A stretch of DNA of 6,822 bases from Betaproteobacteria bacterium (GCA_012274175.1 JAAOZZ010000131.1:1-6822); one strand, 5' to 3'; counted from the stretch's first letter, positions 1 through 6,822 are shown. Translations and numbers: made by a program. The notes: a model not told the origin generated them from the letters alone.

Positions 1-326
1 ACGATCTGCACGCACTTCTCGCACGCGGCAAGCGCCAGGCCCGTGAGGCGCAGCGCCTCGCGCCGCGGCAGGGGCTCGGCGGGCATGAGCCGGCGCCCGG
101 GCGCCGCCATCGCCTCGAGATGGTCCAGGATCAGCGTGGAGTCCATGAGCACCGTGCCGTCGTCGCACACGAGGCTGGGCGCCTTCACCACGGGATTCAC
201 GGCGCGGAACTCGTCGAAGGTGCGGAAGACCGAGAGCGGCCGATGCTCGAACGCGAGCCCCATGAGCTTCATGGAGATCGCCACGCGGCGCACGTACGGG
301 GAGTCGAGCATGCCGATGAGGATCAT
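1..326 (-). CDS. Glutathione S-transferase-like protein, N-terminal part (3' end cut by the window edge)
   Basis: Reading the minus strand from the ATG at 326-324 gives 108 codons with no stop before the left edge. The translation begins MILIGMLDSPYVRRVAI, a GST N-terminal thioredoxin fold. Ser9 in the SPYVRR turn sits where the catalytic Ser/Cys of beta- and zeta-like bacterial GSTs lies. Pro50 in NPVVKAPSLV is the expected cis-proline before beta-3. Asp62-Ser63 matches the (E/D)S pair that holds the gamma-glutamyl group of glutathione. The visible part covers the whole thioredoxin domain and the start of the helical domain; a full-length protein is usually about 200 residues. It resembles the short YibF-type GSTs, but the subclass and substrate are not decidable. 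The start codon lies 2 bp after the folE stop and has no strong Shine-Dalgarno, so translation coupled to folE is likely. A cytoplasmic conjugation or detoxification role is family knowledge. Confidence 0.9.
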   Translation of the reverse strand, partial: MILIGMLDSPYVRRVAISMKLMGLAFEHRPLSVFRTFDEFRAVNPVVKAPSLVCDDGTVLMDSTLILDHLEAMAAPGRRLMPAEPLPRREALRLTGLALAACEKCVQI

Positions 327-328
327 GC

Positions 329-895
329 CTAGCGCCGCCCCACCAGGGCGAGGAATTCCTCCCGGGTCGCGACGTGATCGCGGAAGACGCCCAGCACCGA
401 AGAGGTCACCATCACGGAATTCTGCTTCTCCACCCCGCGCATCATCATGCACAGGTGCTTGGCCTCGATCATGACGCCCACGCCCTTGGCGTCGATGGAG
501 TCCATCACCACGCGCGAGATCTGCTCCGTGAGGCGCTCCTGGAGCTGCAGCCGGCGCGCGTACATGTCCACCAGGCGCGCGAGCTTGCTCACCCCGAACA
601 CCTTGCCGTTGGGAATGTAGCCGATGTGGCAGCGGCCGAAGAACGGCAGCATGTGGTGCTCGCACATGCTGTAGACCTCGATGTCCTTCACGATCACCAT
701 GCTGCTCGTGTCCTGGGTGAAGAGCGCGTCGTTGATGACCGTCTTCAGGTCGCTGCGATAGCCGTAGGTGAGGAAGGCGAGCGCCTTGGCCACGCGCTCC
801 GGGGTCTTCACGAGCCCTTCGCGCTGCGGGTCCTCGCCCAGCTCGACCAGGAGCTGGCGTACGAGCGGTTCGATCCTGCGGACGTCCGGTTCCAT
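329..895 (-). CDS. folE: GTP cyclohydrolase I (FolE)
   Basis: This gene encodes a 188-residue cytoplasmic enzyme that converts GTP to 7,8-dihydroneopterin triphosphate, the first step of tetrahydrofolate synthesis and also the entry to queuosine. The zinc and active-site signatures are intact: [12 protein letters not shown] supplies Cys78 and His81, and [11 protein letters not shown] supplies His147 and Cys149. These correspond to E. coli Cys110, His113, His179 and Cys181, a constant offset of 32. The family signatures [12 protein letters not shown] and [17 protein letters not shown] are also present. The frame is open far upstream (to 1429), but I chose the ATG at 895 because GAGGAG lies 7 nt before it and the residues above it are low-complexity shadow of the divergent aldolase gene. 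The protein is about 34 residues shorter than E. coli FolE, all at the N-terminus, which is common in bacterial FolE. It is followed 2 bp later by the GST gene, probably as one transcript. Confidence 0.97.
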   Translation of the reverse strand: MEPDVRRIEPLVRQLLVELGEDPQREGLVKTPERVAKALAFLTYGYRSDLKTVINDALFTQDTSSMVIVKDIEVYSMCEHHMLPFFGRCHIGYIPNGKVFGVSKLARLVDMYARRLQLQERLTEQISRVVMDSIDAKGVGVMIEAKHLCMMMRGVEKQNSVMVTSSVLGVFRDHVATREEFLALVGRR

Positions 896-943
896 GTCGA
901 TGCTCCTCGGGGGTTGGCGGGTTCGGCACATAATAGATTGCCC
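896..943. promoter_or_regulatory. Divergent promoter region between folE and the class II aldolase gene
   Basis: These 48 bp separate two divergently transcribed genes and must hold at least part of both promoters. The A/T island at 929-937 (CATAATAGA) is conspicuous in such GC-rich DNA. On the plus strand it gives CATAAT (929-934), ending 9 nt before the aldolase ATG. On the minus strand it gives TATTAT (930-935), which would start a folE transcript with a leader of roughly 28 nt that includes the GAGGAG site. Both are fair sigma-70 -10 hexamers. I could not find a convincing -35 hexamer at 16-18 bp for either, so the assignment is inference from position and composition. Confidence 0.4.
903..908 (-). 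promoter_or_regulatory. Ribosome binding site of folE
   Basis: The minus strand reads GAGGAG here, followed by 7 nt and then the ATG at 895-893. This is the strongest Shine-Dalgarno I see in the window, and it decides the folE start against the much longer upstream open frame. Confidence 0.85.
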
Positions 944-1663
944 ATGGACATCGCGCTCGACCTGGTCGTCGCCTCGCGCACCCTCGCCCACCACGGCGTG
1001 ATCGACGCCTACGGCCACGCGAGCGCCCGGTCGCCGGCGAATCCGGGGCGCTACTTCATGGCGCGCAGCCTCGCCCCGGAGCTCGTGACCGAGGCGGACA
1101 TCGTGGAGCTCGACCTCGACGGCAACCCGGTCGGCGGGGGCGACGTGCCGCTCTACCGCGAGCGCTACATCCACGGCGAGATCTACAAGGCGCGCGCCGA
1201 CGTGAAGGCGATCGTGCATCACCATTCGCCCACGGTCGTCCCCTTCGCGTGCACCGGGCACGCGCTGCGGCCGATCTTCCACATGGCGGCGTTCGTCGGG
1301 CTCGGGGTGCCCACGTGGGACATCCGCGACGCGCAGCTGGGCAGCGACATGCTCGTGAAGACGCCGTTCCTGGGCGAGCACCTCGCCCGCAGGCTGGGAC
1401 CGCACCCGGCGGTGCTCATGCGCGGCCACGGCGCGACCGTGGTGGGCGAGAGCCTTCCGGTCGCCGTCGGCCGCTCGATCTACCTCGAGAGGAACGCGCG
1501 CATGCAGCTCGAGGCGACCCTGCTCGCCGGCGCCGGGGGAAAGATCGTCTTCATGGACGAGGCCGAGGTCGCGGCGAACGTCGCGTGGCAGGACTACGAG
1601 CGCCCGTGGAACCTGTGGAAGACGAAGGCCCTCGCGAAGCTTGACGCGGAGCGACGCGAATAG
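944..1663 (+). CDS. Class II aldolase/adducin family protein (metal-dependent aldolase or decarboxylase)
   Basis: This 239-residue protein of the class II aldolase/adducin head family (L-fuculose-phosphate aldolase fold) shows a complete metal site. His92 and His94 lie in [11 protein letters not shown] and His162 in [10 protein letters not shown], matching FucA His92, His94 and His155. Glu74 in YRERYIHGE aligns with the FucA catalytic Glu73. The GHASAR segment (residues 24-29) fits the phosphate or carboxylate-binding loop near the N-terminus. Length is normal for the family. The frame is open upstream, but the ATG at 944 is the only start that yields a proper N-terminus ([18 protein letters not shown]) and does not overlap folE. 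No Shine-Dalgarno precedes it, and a -10-like hexamer lies only 9 nt upstream, so the mRNA could be nearly leaderless. The lack of sugar-phosphate aldolase context and the [14 protein letters not shown] segment recall relatives annotated as HCOMODA-type decarboxylases, but the substrate is not determinable. It is monocistronic here and convergent with the efflux operon. Confidence 0.9.
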   Translation: MDIALDLVVASRTLAHHGVIDAYGHASARSPANPGRYFMARSLAPELVTEADIVELDLDGNPVGGGDVPLYRERYIHGEIYKARADVKAIVHHHSPTVVPFACTGHALRPIFHMAAFVGLGVPTWDIRDAQLGSDMLVKTPFLGEHLARRLGPHPAVLMRGHGATVVGESLPVAVGRSIYLERNARMQLEATLLAGAGGKIVFMDEAEVAANVAWQDYERPWNLWKTKALAKLDAERRE

Positions 1664-1679
1664 GCGTCGTGGGGCACCC

Positions 1680-1701
1680 CGGCGAAGGGCAACGCCCGCC
1701 G
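1680..1701. terminator. GC-rich hairpin in the convergent junction (possible bidirectional terminator)
   Basis: In the 43-bp gap between the stops of the aldolase gene and the RND permease, CGGC-(gaa)-GGGC-aac-GCCC-GCCG can fold into an 8-bp GC stem with a 3-nt bulge and a 3-nt loop. Its position between convergent genes suits a terminator, but no U-tract follows it in either direction, so it is not a canonical intrinsic terminator. In GC-rich DNA a stem of this size can also arise by chance. Confidence 0.3.
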
Positions 1702-1706
1702 AAGCG

Positions 1707-4700
1707 CTAGTCCCCCGTCGGAGCGGGAACCGCCTCGGCGATCGGCCGCGTGACGGGGCCCTTGCCCGAGTAGCGATCGAGGTACACGTAGATCACCGGC
1801 GTGATGAAGAGGGTGATCACCTGCGAGAAGACGAGGCCCCCCACCACCGCGAGGCCCAGTGGCTGGCGCAGCTCGGCTCCCGTTCCCAGCCCGAGCGCGA
1901 TGGGCACCGCGCCCATCATCGCCGCGAACGTGGTCATGAGGATGGGACGGAAGCGCAGCAGGCACGCCTTGCGGATCGCCTCGGCGGGTTCCAGCCCCTC
2001 CTCGCGCTGCGCGGCGAGCGCGAAGTCGATCATCATGATCGCGTTCTTCTTCACGATGCCGATCAGCATCAGGATGCCGATGGTGGCGATGATCGAGAGA
2101 TTCTGGCCGAACAGCGTGAGCGTGAGCAGCGCGCCCACCGCCGCCGAGGGCAGTCCCGCGAGGATCGTGAGCGGGTGGATGTAGCTCTCGTAGAGCACGC
2201 CCAGCAGCACGTAGATCACCAGCAGCGCGCTCACGATGAGCCACACCTGGCTCGACTGGGACGCCTGGAACGCCGCCGCGTCCCCGCCCCAGCTGGTGAG
2301 GATGGAGGGCGGCATGTGGATCTGGTCGCGCCACGCCTCAATCTTGTCCGCCGCGTTGCCCAGGGACTGCCCTGGAGCGAGGTTGAAGGACACCGTGATC
2401 GACTGCAGCTGCCCGGTGTGGTTGATCGCCACCGGCCCCACCTCGCGCGTCACGCTCGAGATGCTGGCGAGCGGTACCAGCGCCCCGCCCTTGCCGCGCA
2501 CGTAGATCTTGGAGAATGCCGATTCGTCGCGCTTGTCGGCGTCGGCGGCCTGCAGGATCACCGAGTAGGAGTCCACGGAGGTGTAGATCGTGGAGACCTG
2601 ACGCTCGCCGTAGGCGGTGTAGAGCGCGGTGCGGATGTCCTGGATGCTGACACCCAGCGCGTTCGCCTTGTCGCGGTCGATCTGCAGCCGCGCTTCCAGG
2701 CCCTTCAGCTGCGCGTCGCTCGTCACGTCGCGGAACATGGGGTCCGGGCGCATCAGGGCCATCAGGCGCTCCGAGTACTCCTGCAACCCGCCCGCCTCGA
2801 CGCTGCGCATCACGTACTGGAATTGGCTCTTCGAGACGCGCCCGCCAATGCGCAGGTTCTGGATCGGGTTGAAGTACACGTTCACCCCGGGCACGGAGCG
2901 CACGTCCCGGCGCAGGTTCTCCAGCACCTGCTCCAGGCGCGGGCGCTCCCCGCGCGGCTTCAGGTTGATGAACATGCGCCCGTTGTTGGTCTCGTCGGCC
3001 CGCAGGAGCACAGTGTCCACGGCCGGATTCGCGCGCACCACGCGGTCCACGCGCTGCAGCAGGCCGGTCATGGCCGGAAACGAGATGTCCTCGACCGCCT
3101 CGACGTTGACCGCGATCTGCCCGATGTCCTCGGTCGGGAAGAAGCCCTTCGGCATCAGGATCACCAGCGCGATGGTCCCGGCGAGGGTGCCCGCCGCCAC
3201 CATGAGGACGGTGAACCGGTGCACGAGGCACCAGTCGAGGACGACCTCGTACCGGCGCAGCACCCATTGGAAGGAGCGCTCGAACCAGGCGGTCCAGCGC
3301 AGGACCGGGTCGTCATCCCGCTCGTGCTTGATGAAGCGGCTGGCGAGCATCGGCACCAGGGTGAGGGACACGCCCGCCGACACCAGGATCGCGAGGGAGA
3401 CGACGATCGCGAATTCATGGAAAAGCCCGCCGATCACCCCCGGCATGAAGAAGATCGGGATGAAGACCGCCACCAGCGAGATCGAGATCGAGACGATCGT
3501 GAATCCCATCTGCCGGGAGCCCACGATCGCCGCCTGGAAGGGATCCATCCCCTCCTCGACGTGGCGCACGATGTTCTCGAGCATGACGATGGCGTCGTCC
3601 ACCACGAGGCCCACGGCGAGCGTGATGCCCAGGAGCGACACGTTGTCGATCGACAGCCCCAGCGCGCGCATGAGGGCGAGCGTGCCGATGAGGGAGATCG
3701 GCAGCGACAGCGCGGGGATGATGGTGGCGGAAGGCCGGCGCAGGAAGAGGTAGATCACGAGCACCACGAGCAGCGCGGTGATCCCGATCGTGATCTTCAC
3801 GTCGTGGATCGCGGCGCGGATCGAGGTGGAGCGGTCGAGCTGGATCTGCAGGTCCACCGACTTGGGCATCTGCGCGAAGATCCCGGGCAGCGTCGCCTTG
3901 ATCGCGTCGATGGCCGCGACCGTGTTGGCGCCCGGCTGGCGCTGGATGAAGAGCGCGATCGAGGGCACGCCGTTGGACCAGCTCGCGGTCTTCACCGACT
4001 CGACGCTGTCCTGGACGTCGGCCACGTCCTCGAGGCGCACGGTATTGCCGTTGGCAAGGGTCGCGACGATGAGCGGGCGGAAGTCGGCGGCGTGGGTGAG
4101 CTGCCGGTTCGCCTGGATGGTGAGGGTCTGGCGCTCGCCGTCGAGGGTGCCCACCGGCGAGTTGGCGTTGGCCAGGCGCAGGGTGTTCGCGAGGTCGTCC
4201 ATGGTGAGGTTGCGGGCGGCGAGCGCGTCGGGACGGGCGCGCACCCGCACCGCGAAGCGCTTCTGGCCGGCCACGCTGATCTGCGCCACGCCCGGCAGCG
4301 TCGAGAGCGTGGGCGAGATCAGGTTCTCCGCGTAGCTGTCGAGCTCCGAGAGCGCCATCGATGGCGAGGAGAGCGTCACGAAGATGATCGAGAAGTCGCC
4401 GGGATTGACCTTGCGGTACGAAGGCGGCGTCGTCATCTCGGGCGGCAGGTCGCGCGAGGCGCGGAAGAGCGCGGCCTGCACGTCCACCGCCGCCTTGTCG
4501 ATGTCGCGGTCCTGGTTGAATTCGAGCGTGATCTGCGTCTCGCCCTGCGTGGAGGTCGAGCTGATCACGTCGAGGCTCGAGATGGTCGAGAACTGCTTCT
4601 CGAGCGGCGTGGCGACCGAGGAGGCCATGGTCTCGGGCCCCGCGCCGGGAAGGTGGGCTGTCACCTGGATGATCGGCGTGTCGAACTGCGGGAGCGCGGC

Positions 4701-4802
4701 GATGGGGATGCCGCCGTAGGCGAGCACGCCGGCCACGACCGCCGCGGCCGACAGCAGGACGGTCATCACCGGCCGGCGGATGAAGGGTTCCGAGAGGTTC
4801 AT
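1707..4802 (-). CDS. RND efflux permease, MdtC/MuxC-like (HAE1 family, inner-membrane proton-driven transporter)
   Basis: This 1031-residue resistance-nodulation-division permease exchanges protons for export of drugs or other amphiphiles from the periplasm and inner leaflet. Length and layout are those of a full transporter: TM1 (about 11-29), a first porter loop (30-335), TM2-TM6 (about 337-485), TM7 (531-550), a second porter loop (551-850) and TM8-TM12 (853-1008). The proton relay is intact: Asp402-Asp403 in [13 protein letters not shown] match AcrB Asp407/408, and Lys919 in [14 protein letters not shown] matches AcrB Lys940. The N-terminal [12 protein letters not shown], the [12 protein letters not shown] signature (57-68) and the [14 protein letters not shown] segment (98-111) put it closer to MdtB/MdtC/MuxC than to AcrB. 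Only one RND gene is present, unlike mdtABC, so it should form a homotrimer unless a partner is encoded elsewhere. It starts 16 bp after the adaptor stop, preceded by a weak GGGG-type Shine-Dalgarno. Substrate range is unknown. Confidence 0.96.
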   Translation of the reverse strand: MNLSEPFIRRPVMTVLLSAAAVVAGVLAYGGIPIAALPQFDTPIIQVTAHLPGAGPETMASSVATPLEKQFSTISSLDVISSTSTQGETQITLEFNQDRDIDKAAVDVQAALFRASRDLPPEMTTPPSYRKVNPGDFSIIFVTLSSPSMALSELDSYAENLISPTLSTLPGVAQISVAGQKRFAVRVRARPDALAARNLTMDDLANTLRLANANSPVGTLDGERQTLTIQANRQLTHAADFRPLIVATLANGNTVRLEDVADVQDSVESVKTASWSNGVPSIALFIQRQPGANTVAAIDAIKATLPGIFAQMPKSVDLQIQLDRSTSIRAAIHDVKITIGITALLVVLVIYLFLRRPSATIIPALSLPISLIGTLALMRALGLSIDNVSLLGITLAVGLVVDDAIVMLENIVRHVEEGMDPFQAAIVGSRQMGFTIVSISISLVAVFIPIFFMPGVIGGLFHEFAIVVSLAILVSAGVSLTLVPMLASRFIKHERDDDPVLRWTAWFERSFQWVLRRYEVVLDWCLVHRFTVLMVAAGTLAGTIALVILMPKGFFPTEDIGQIAVNVEAVEDISFPAMTGLLQRVDRVVRANPAVDTVLLRADETNNGRMFINLKPRGERPRLEQVLENLRRDVRSVPGVNVYFNPIQNLRIGGRVSKSQFQYVMRSVEAGGLQEYSERLMALMRPDPMFRDVTSDAQLKGLEARLQIDRDKANALGVSIQDIRTALYTAYGERQVSTIYTSVDSYSVILQAADADKRDESAFSKIYVRGKGGALVPLASISSVTREVGPVAINHTGQLQSITVSFNLAPGQSLGNAADKIEAWRDQIHMPPSILTSWGGDAAAFQASQSSQVWLIVSALLVIYVLLGVLYESYIHPLTILAGLPSAAVGALLTLTLFGQNLSIIATIGILMLIGIVKKNAIMMIDFALAAQREEGLEPAEAIRKACLLRFRPILMTTFAAMMGAVPIALGLGTGAELRQPLGLAVVGGLVFSQVITLFITPVIYVYLDRYSGKGPVTRPIAEAVPAPTGD

Positions 4803-4818
4803 GGCACCCCGGGCGCCC

Positions 4819-6057
4819 TCACGCGGGCTTTTCGCCCTTCGCCCTCGCGCCCTTGCGGGGCTCGCCCGTGGCGCTTTCCTCGGCCGGTCCGGGAGCGGCG
4901 TGCTGCGCCTCGGCCACGACGCTGCCGGGCTTCACGTTCTGCGCACCCTCCACCACCACGCGCGCCCCGGCCTGCAGGCCATCGACCACCGCGAGGCCCT
5001 GCTCGACATAGGCGAGCGTCACGACGCGCTGCGCGACCTTGCGGTCGGCGCCCACGACGTACACGAAGCGCGCGTCCGGCCCGGTCTGCACCGCCTGGGC
5101 GGGAACCACAACGGCGTTCGAGAGGGTGCGCGGGGAAACCTGGACCGTCACGTACATGCCGGGCCAGAGCCTCGCCTTCCCGTTGTCGAACTCGGCCTTG
5201 AGGCGGATCGTCCCGGTCGTGCTGTCCACGGCGTTGTCGACGAAGACGATCCGGCCGGTGAACTTTTCGCCGCCGGCCTGGGGTGTAGCGACGACGGACA
5301 CGGGTCCCGCGGCAAGCGCCCGCTGCAGGCTCGGCAATTCCTTTTCGGGCAGCGTGAACGCGACCGTGATGGGATCGATCTGGGTCACCGTGACGAGTGC
5401 CGGCGTGCCGGATAGGGAGGACGCGTTGCCGGATGGCTGCACCAGGCTGCCGGCGCGCACGTTGATGATGCCGGTGCGCCCCGCGAAGGGCGCGCGGATC
5501 GCGGTGAACGTGAGCGCGACCCGCGCGGCTTCCACCGCCGCGCGGTCGATGGCGAGCTGGCCGGTGAGCGTGTCCACCTGGTTTCTCGCGGTGTCGAGGG
5601 CCGCCTGGGAGATGAACTTCTGGTTGAAGAGCTCGACCTGCCGCTGGAGGTTCCTCTGGGCAGTGGCGAAATCCGACTGGTCCTTCTCCACCTGGGCCTG
5701 GGCCTTCTTGAGGTTGGCGTCCTCGGTGCCCGCGTCGAGCGTGAAGAGCAGCTCTCCCGCGCGCACGTTCTGCCCTTCGCGGATGTGCACTTCCTTCACG
5801 GTGCTCGTGACCTGGGCGCGCAGGTCCACCGATTGCAGGGCGGTGACGGTACCGTTGGAGGTGAGGCGCACGGGCACGTCGCGCGTCTCGGCCAGCGCCG
5901 TCACGACCGCCACCGGCCCGGGACCCTTGCGCACGGCCCCGGGCGCCTTGCCCACGAGCCGCCAGCCCGCCGCCGCGGCGATCACGATGCAGGCCACGGC
6001 CACGGCCAGCCACTTGCGGCGGGTCGGGCGCGAAGAGCGCGGAAGGATCTCGTTCAT
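4819..6057 (-). CDS. RND efflux periplasmic adaptor subunit (membrane fusion protein), MdtA-like
   Basis: This 412-residue adaptor is anchored in the inner membrane and bridges the RND permease to an outer-membrane channel. A positively charged N-terminus (RPTRRK, residues 10-15) precedes a hydrophobic anchor at about 16-35. A barrel-sandwich/lipoyl half follows (about 66-110, with VDLRAQVTSTVKEVHIREGQ), then a coiled-coil hairpin (about 112-182, rich in Ala, Gln and Leu), the returning lipoyl half with TAIRAPFAGRTG (185-196), a beta-barrel domain (about 220-308, with DSTTGTIRLKAEF and LWPGMYVTVQV) and a membrane-proximal domain (about 312-385). The C-terminal tail (386-412) is Ala/Gly/Lys/Glu-rich and probably disordered. 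This order and these motifs match E. coli MdtA. Cys23 lies in AVAC, a poor lipobox, so an uncleaved anchor is more likely than a lipoprotein. It is the first gene of a two-gene operon with the permease. The ATG at 6057 has no clear Shine-Dalgarno. Confidence 0.95.
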   Translation of the reverse strand: MNEILPRSSRPTRRKWLAVAVACIVIAAAAGWRLVGKAPGAVRKGPGPVAVVTALAETRDVPVRLTSNGTVTALQSVDLRAQVTSTVKEVHIREGQNVRAGELLFTLDAGTEDANLKKAQAQVEKDQSDFATAQRNLQRQVELFNQKFISQAALDTARNQVDTLTGQLAIDRAAVEAARVALTFTAIRAPFAGRTGIINVRAGSLVQPSGNASSLSGTPALVTVTQIDPITVAFTLPEKELPSLQRALAAGPVSVVATPQAGGEKFTGRIVFVDNAVDSTTGTIRLKAEFDNGKARLWPGMYVTVQVSPRTLSNAVVVPAQAVQTGPDARFVYVVGADRKVAQRVVTLAYVEQGLAVVDGLQAGARVVVEGAQNVKPGSVVAEAQHAAPGPAEESATGEPRKGARAKGEKPA

Positions 6058-6068
6058 GGCAAACCGGG

Positions 6069-6074
6069 ATCATA
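6069..6074 (-). promoter_or_regulatory. Candidate -10 element of the efflux operon
   Basis: The minus strand reads TATGAT, five of six matches to TATAAT, in otherwise GC-rich DNA. It ends 11 nt before the adaptor ATG, so transcription would start only about 5 nt ahead of the start codon. No good -35 hexamer is seen at 16-18 bp (the region reads AGTTCT/GTTCTG), which would fit a weak or activator-dependent promoter. This is inference from position and composition. Confidence 0.4.
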
Positions 6075-6098
6075 CCGCGCGCACACAGGGCAGAACTT

Positions 6099-6117
6099 CG
6101 TTCCGGATGAGGGAACG
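6099..6117. promoter_or_regulatory. Perfect inverted repeat upstream of the efflux operon (candidate operator)
   Basis: CGTTCC-ggatgag-GGAACG is a perfect 6-bp inverted repeat with a 7-nt spacer. It lies about 25 bp upstream of the TATGAT element, overlapping or abutting where the -35 region should be. An A/T-rich patch (6118-6130) flanks it on the distal side. This fits the binding site of a dimeric regulator of the pump. It does not look like an intrinsic terminator for the upstream gene, because no U-run follows the hairpin on the minus strand. No regulator gene is visible in the window, so the cognate protein is unknown. Confidence 0.4.
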
Positions 6118-6155
6118 TAAGAATTTGTTGCTGCCTCGACCTCCCGCCTACGGGG

Positions 6156-6822
6156 TCATCCGCTCACCGTGAAGCGCCAGCGCACCGTGAGCTTCCCGGC
6201 ATCGCCGAACTCGCCCTTCAGGTACATCACCTGCTCGCCCTGCTGGCTGCGCCACCCGCCCTTGAGCGGCACCGTGAACGGCTTCTCGTGCATGATGCCG
6301 CCGGCCGCATTGACGCGGTAGCGCAGCAGCTTGCGCTGCGGGCCCCTGGGGGTGGGCGTGTCATGGGTCCCTTCGGGCTCGTCGGTCACGATGGTCTCGG
6401 TATAGGGCAGCATGGACAGCGCCACCGGAAGCGTCACGGTGAGCGTGTTCTTCGCGGAATCCACCTCGACGGCGGAGATCCCCGCGGCCGCACCCTGGTT
6501 GCGCTTCGAACTCGCCTCCGGCGGCAGCGGCACCTCGCCCGAGCCCTTGCGGGTTTCGTCGCGCGTGCAGCGATGGCGCGGCTTGCTCGTGCAGATCGGG
6601 TCGGTCACGGAGATGTGCACGGCCTCGTCGATGAGGTACGTGCCCGCCTGCGCCGTGGGACGCCATGCCTGGTAGCGCAACGCGTCCTGCTTCGAGAGCG
6701 CCTGCACGTCCTTCTTCGCGCCCATCGCGGCATCCATCTGCGGCGTGCCCTGCATCGCGAAGCCCATCTTCTGCGTCTCGCGCGTGAGGCAGGCCTCGTC
6801 GTCGCCGCACTTGGCCATGATC
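6156..6822 (-). CDS. Hypothetical protein, C-terminal part (5' end beyond the window)
   Basis: The minus-strand frame is open to the right edge (the codon before the first visible Met, at 6818, is ATC) and ends at the TGA at 6158-6156. At least 220 residues are visible and the true start is probably outside. I do not recognise the family. The visible N-terminal part has a KCGDDEACLTRE segment with Cys4 and Cys10 (numbered from the Met at 6818), a spacing seen in small exported Cys-x5-Cys helical motifs. A second pair, Cys76 and Cys84, brackets a basic stretch (TSKPRHR). The rest is beta-rich (for example NTLTVTLPVALSML and KLTVRWRFTV) with hydrophilic Pro/Lys/Arg linkers. Four cysteines in two pairs and no membrane segment suggest a periplasmic or outer-surface protein with disulfides whose signal peptide lies outside the window; this is inference. 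It is co-directional with the efflux operon, 98 bp upstream of the adaptor. Codon use and frame look genuinely coding. Confidence 0.75.
   Translation of the reverse strand, partial: IMAKCGDDEACLTRETQKMGFAMQGTPQMDAAMGAKKDVQALSKQDALRYQAWRPTAQAGTYLIDEAVHISVTDPICTSKPRHRCTRDETRKGSGEVPLPPEASSKRNQGAAAGISAVEVDSAKNTLTVTLPVALSMLPYTETIVTDEPEGTHDTPTPRGPQRKLLRYRVNAAGGIMHEKPFTVPLKGGWRSQQGEQVMYLKGEFGDAGKLTVRWRFTVSG

Noticed and set aside
43..474. Plus-strand open frame of 143 codons at the left edge
   Set aside because: It overlaps the GST and folE genes in antisense, and its Arg/Ser/Pro-rich translation matches no protein family I know.
374..943. N-terminal extension of the aldolase frame back to 374
   Set aside because: It lies fully antisense to folE, its translation is His/Asp/Glu/Leu-rich shadow, and the family N-terminus begins at the ATG at 944.
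896..1429. N-terminal extension of the folE frame up to 1429 (366 codons in total)
   Set aside because: The extension is low-complexity shadow of the aldolase gene on the other strand, the FolE family starts near MEPDVRR, and a strong GAGGAG stands 7 nt before the ATG at 895.
1594..2334. Minus-strand 246-codon frame over the 3' end of the permease gene
   Set aside because: It is an out-of-frame shadow of the RND gene, which has intact TM9-TM12 motifs in its own frame through to its stop.
5986..5991. Lipoprotein cysteine in the adaptor N-terminus (Cys23)
   Set aside because: The preceding residues AVA lack the usual Leu/Val/Ile at -3 and the cysteine sits inside the hydrophobic stretch, so a lipobox is not supported.
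4799..6073. Minus-strand 424-codon frame overlapping the adaptor gene
   Set aside because: It is a frame-shifted reading of the adaptor gene, rich in Arg, Gly and Ala with no domain pattern, whereas the other frame gives a complete MdtA-like protein.
6099..6117. Inverted repeat read as an intrinsic terminator of the upstream hypothetical gene
   Set aside because: On the minus strand the stem is followed by AAGTTCTGCCC with no U-tract, and the stem is only 6 bp; an operator is the better reading.
1..6822. tRNA or rRNA genes, CRISPR arrays, insertion sequences, integrase or attachment sites, riboswitches
   Set aside because: I saw no cloverleaf-like segments, regularly spaced direct repeats, transposase motifs or terminal inverted repeats; the gaps between genes are all under 100 bp.

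Overview
This is a GC-rich stretch (roughly two-thirds G+C by eye) of bacterial chromosome. Its gene content and sequence style suggest a betaproteobacterium (Burkholderiales/Nitrosomonadales-like). That is an inference from overall resemblance; there is no rRNA or other taxonomic marker. Coding density is very high: every intergenic gap is under 100 bp, and I see no tRNA, rRNA, CRISPR array, insertion sequence or phage gene.

Layout from left to right: (1) A minus-strand pair, folE (GTP cyclohydrolase I, 329-895) followed 2 bp later by a glutathione S-transferase-like gene (326 to the left edge, truncated by the window). (2) A 48-bp divergent intergenic region carrying the folE ribosome binding site and a small A/T island that reads as a -10-like hexamer on both strands. 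(3) A plus-strand class II aldolase/adducin-family gene (944-1663). (4) A 43-bp convergent junction with a GC-rich hairpin. (5) A minus-strand two-gene efflux operon, read from 6057 down to 1707: an MdtA-like periplasmic adaptor (membrane fusion protein) and a 1031-residue MdtC/MuxC-like RND proton-driven permease. (6) A 98-bp gap with a -10-like hexamer and a perfect 6-bp inverted repeat, the best regulatory candidate in the window. (7) The C-terminal part of an unrecognised, cysteine-containing, probably exported protein (6156 to the right edge).

The adaptor and permease would form the inner-membrane and periplasmic parts of a tripartite export pump. No outer-membrane channel and no second RND subunit lie within the window, so the pump must borrow a TolC/OprM-type channel from elsewhere, or its gene lies beyond the window. 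FolE makes 7,8-dihydroneopterin triphosphate for folate (and possibly queuosine) synthesis; its link with the GST looks like simple co-transcription. The class II aldolase has a complete metal site but its substrate cannot be fixed.

I found no convincing evidence of an undescribed multi-gene system. The points most worth a second look are the operator-like palindrome and possible near-leaderless start of the efflux operon, a similar start for the aldolase gene, and the unrecognised four-cysteine protein at the right edge.
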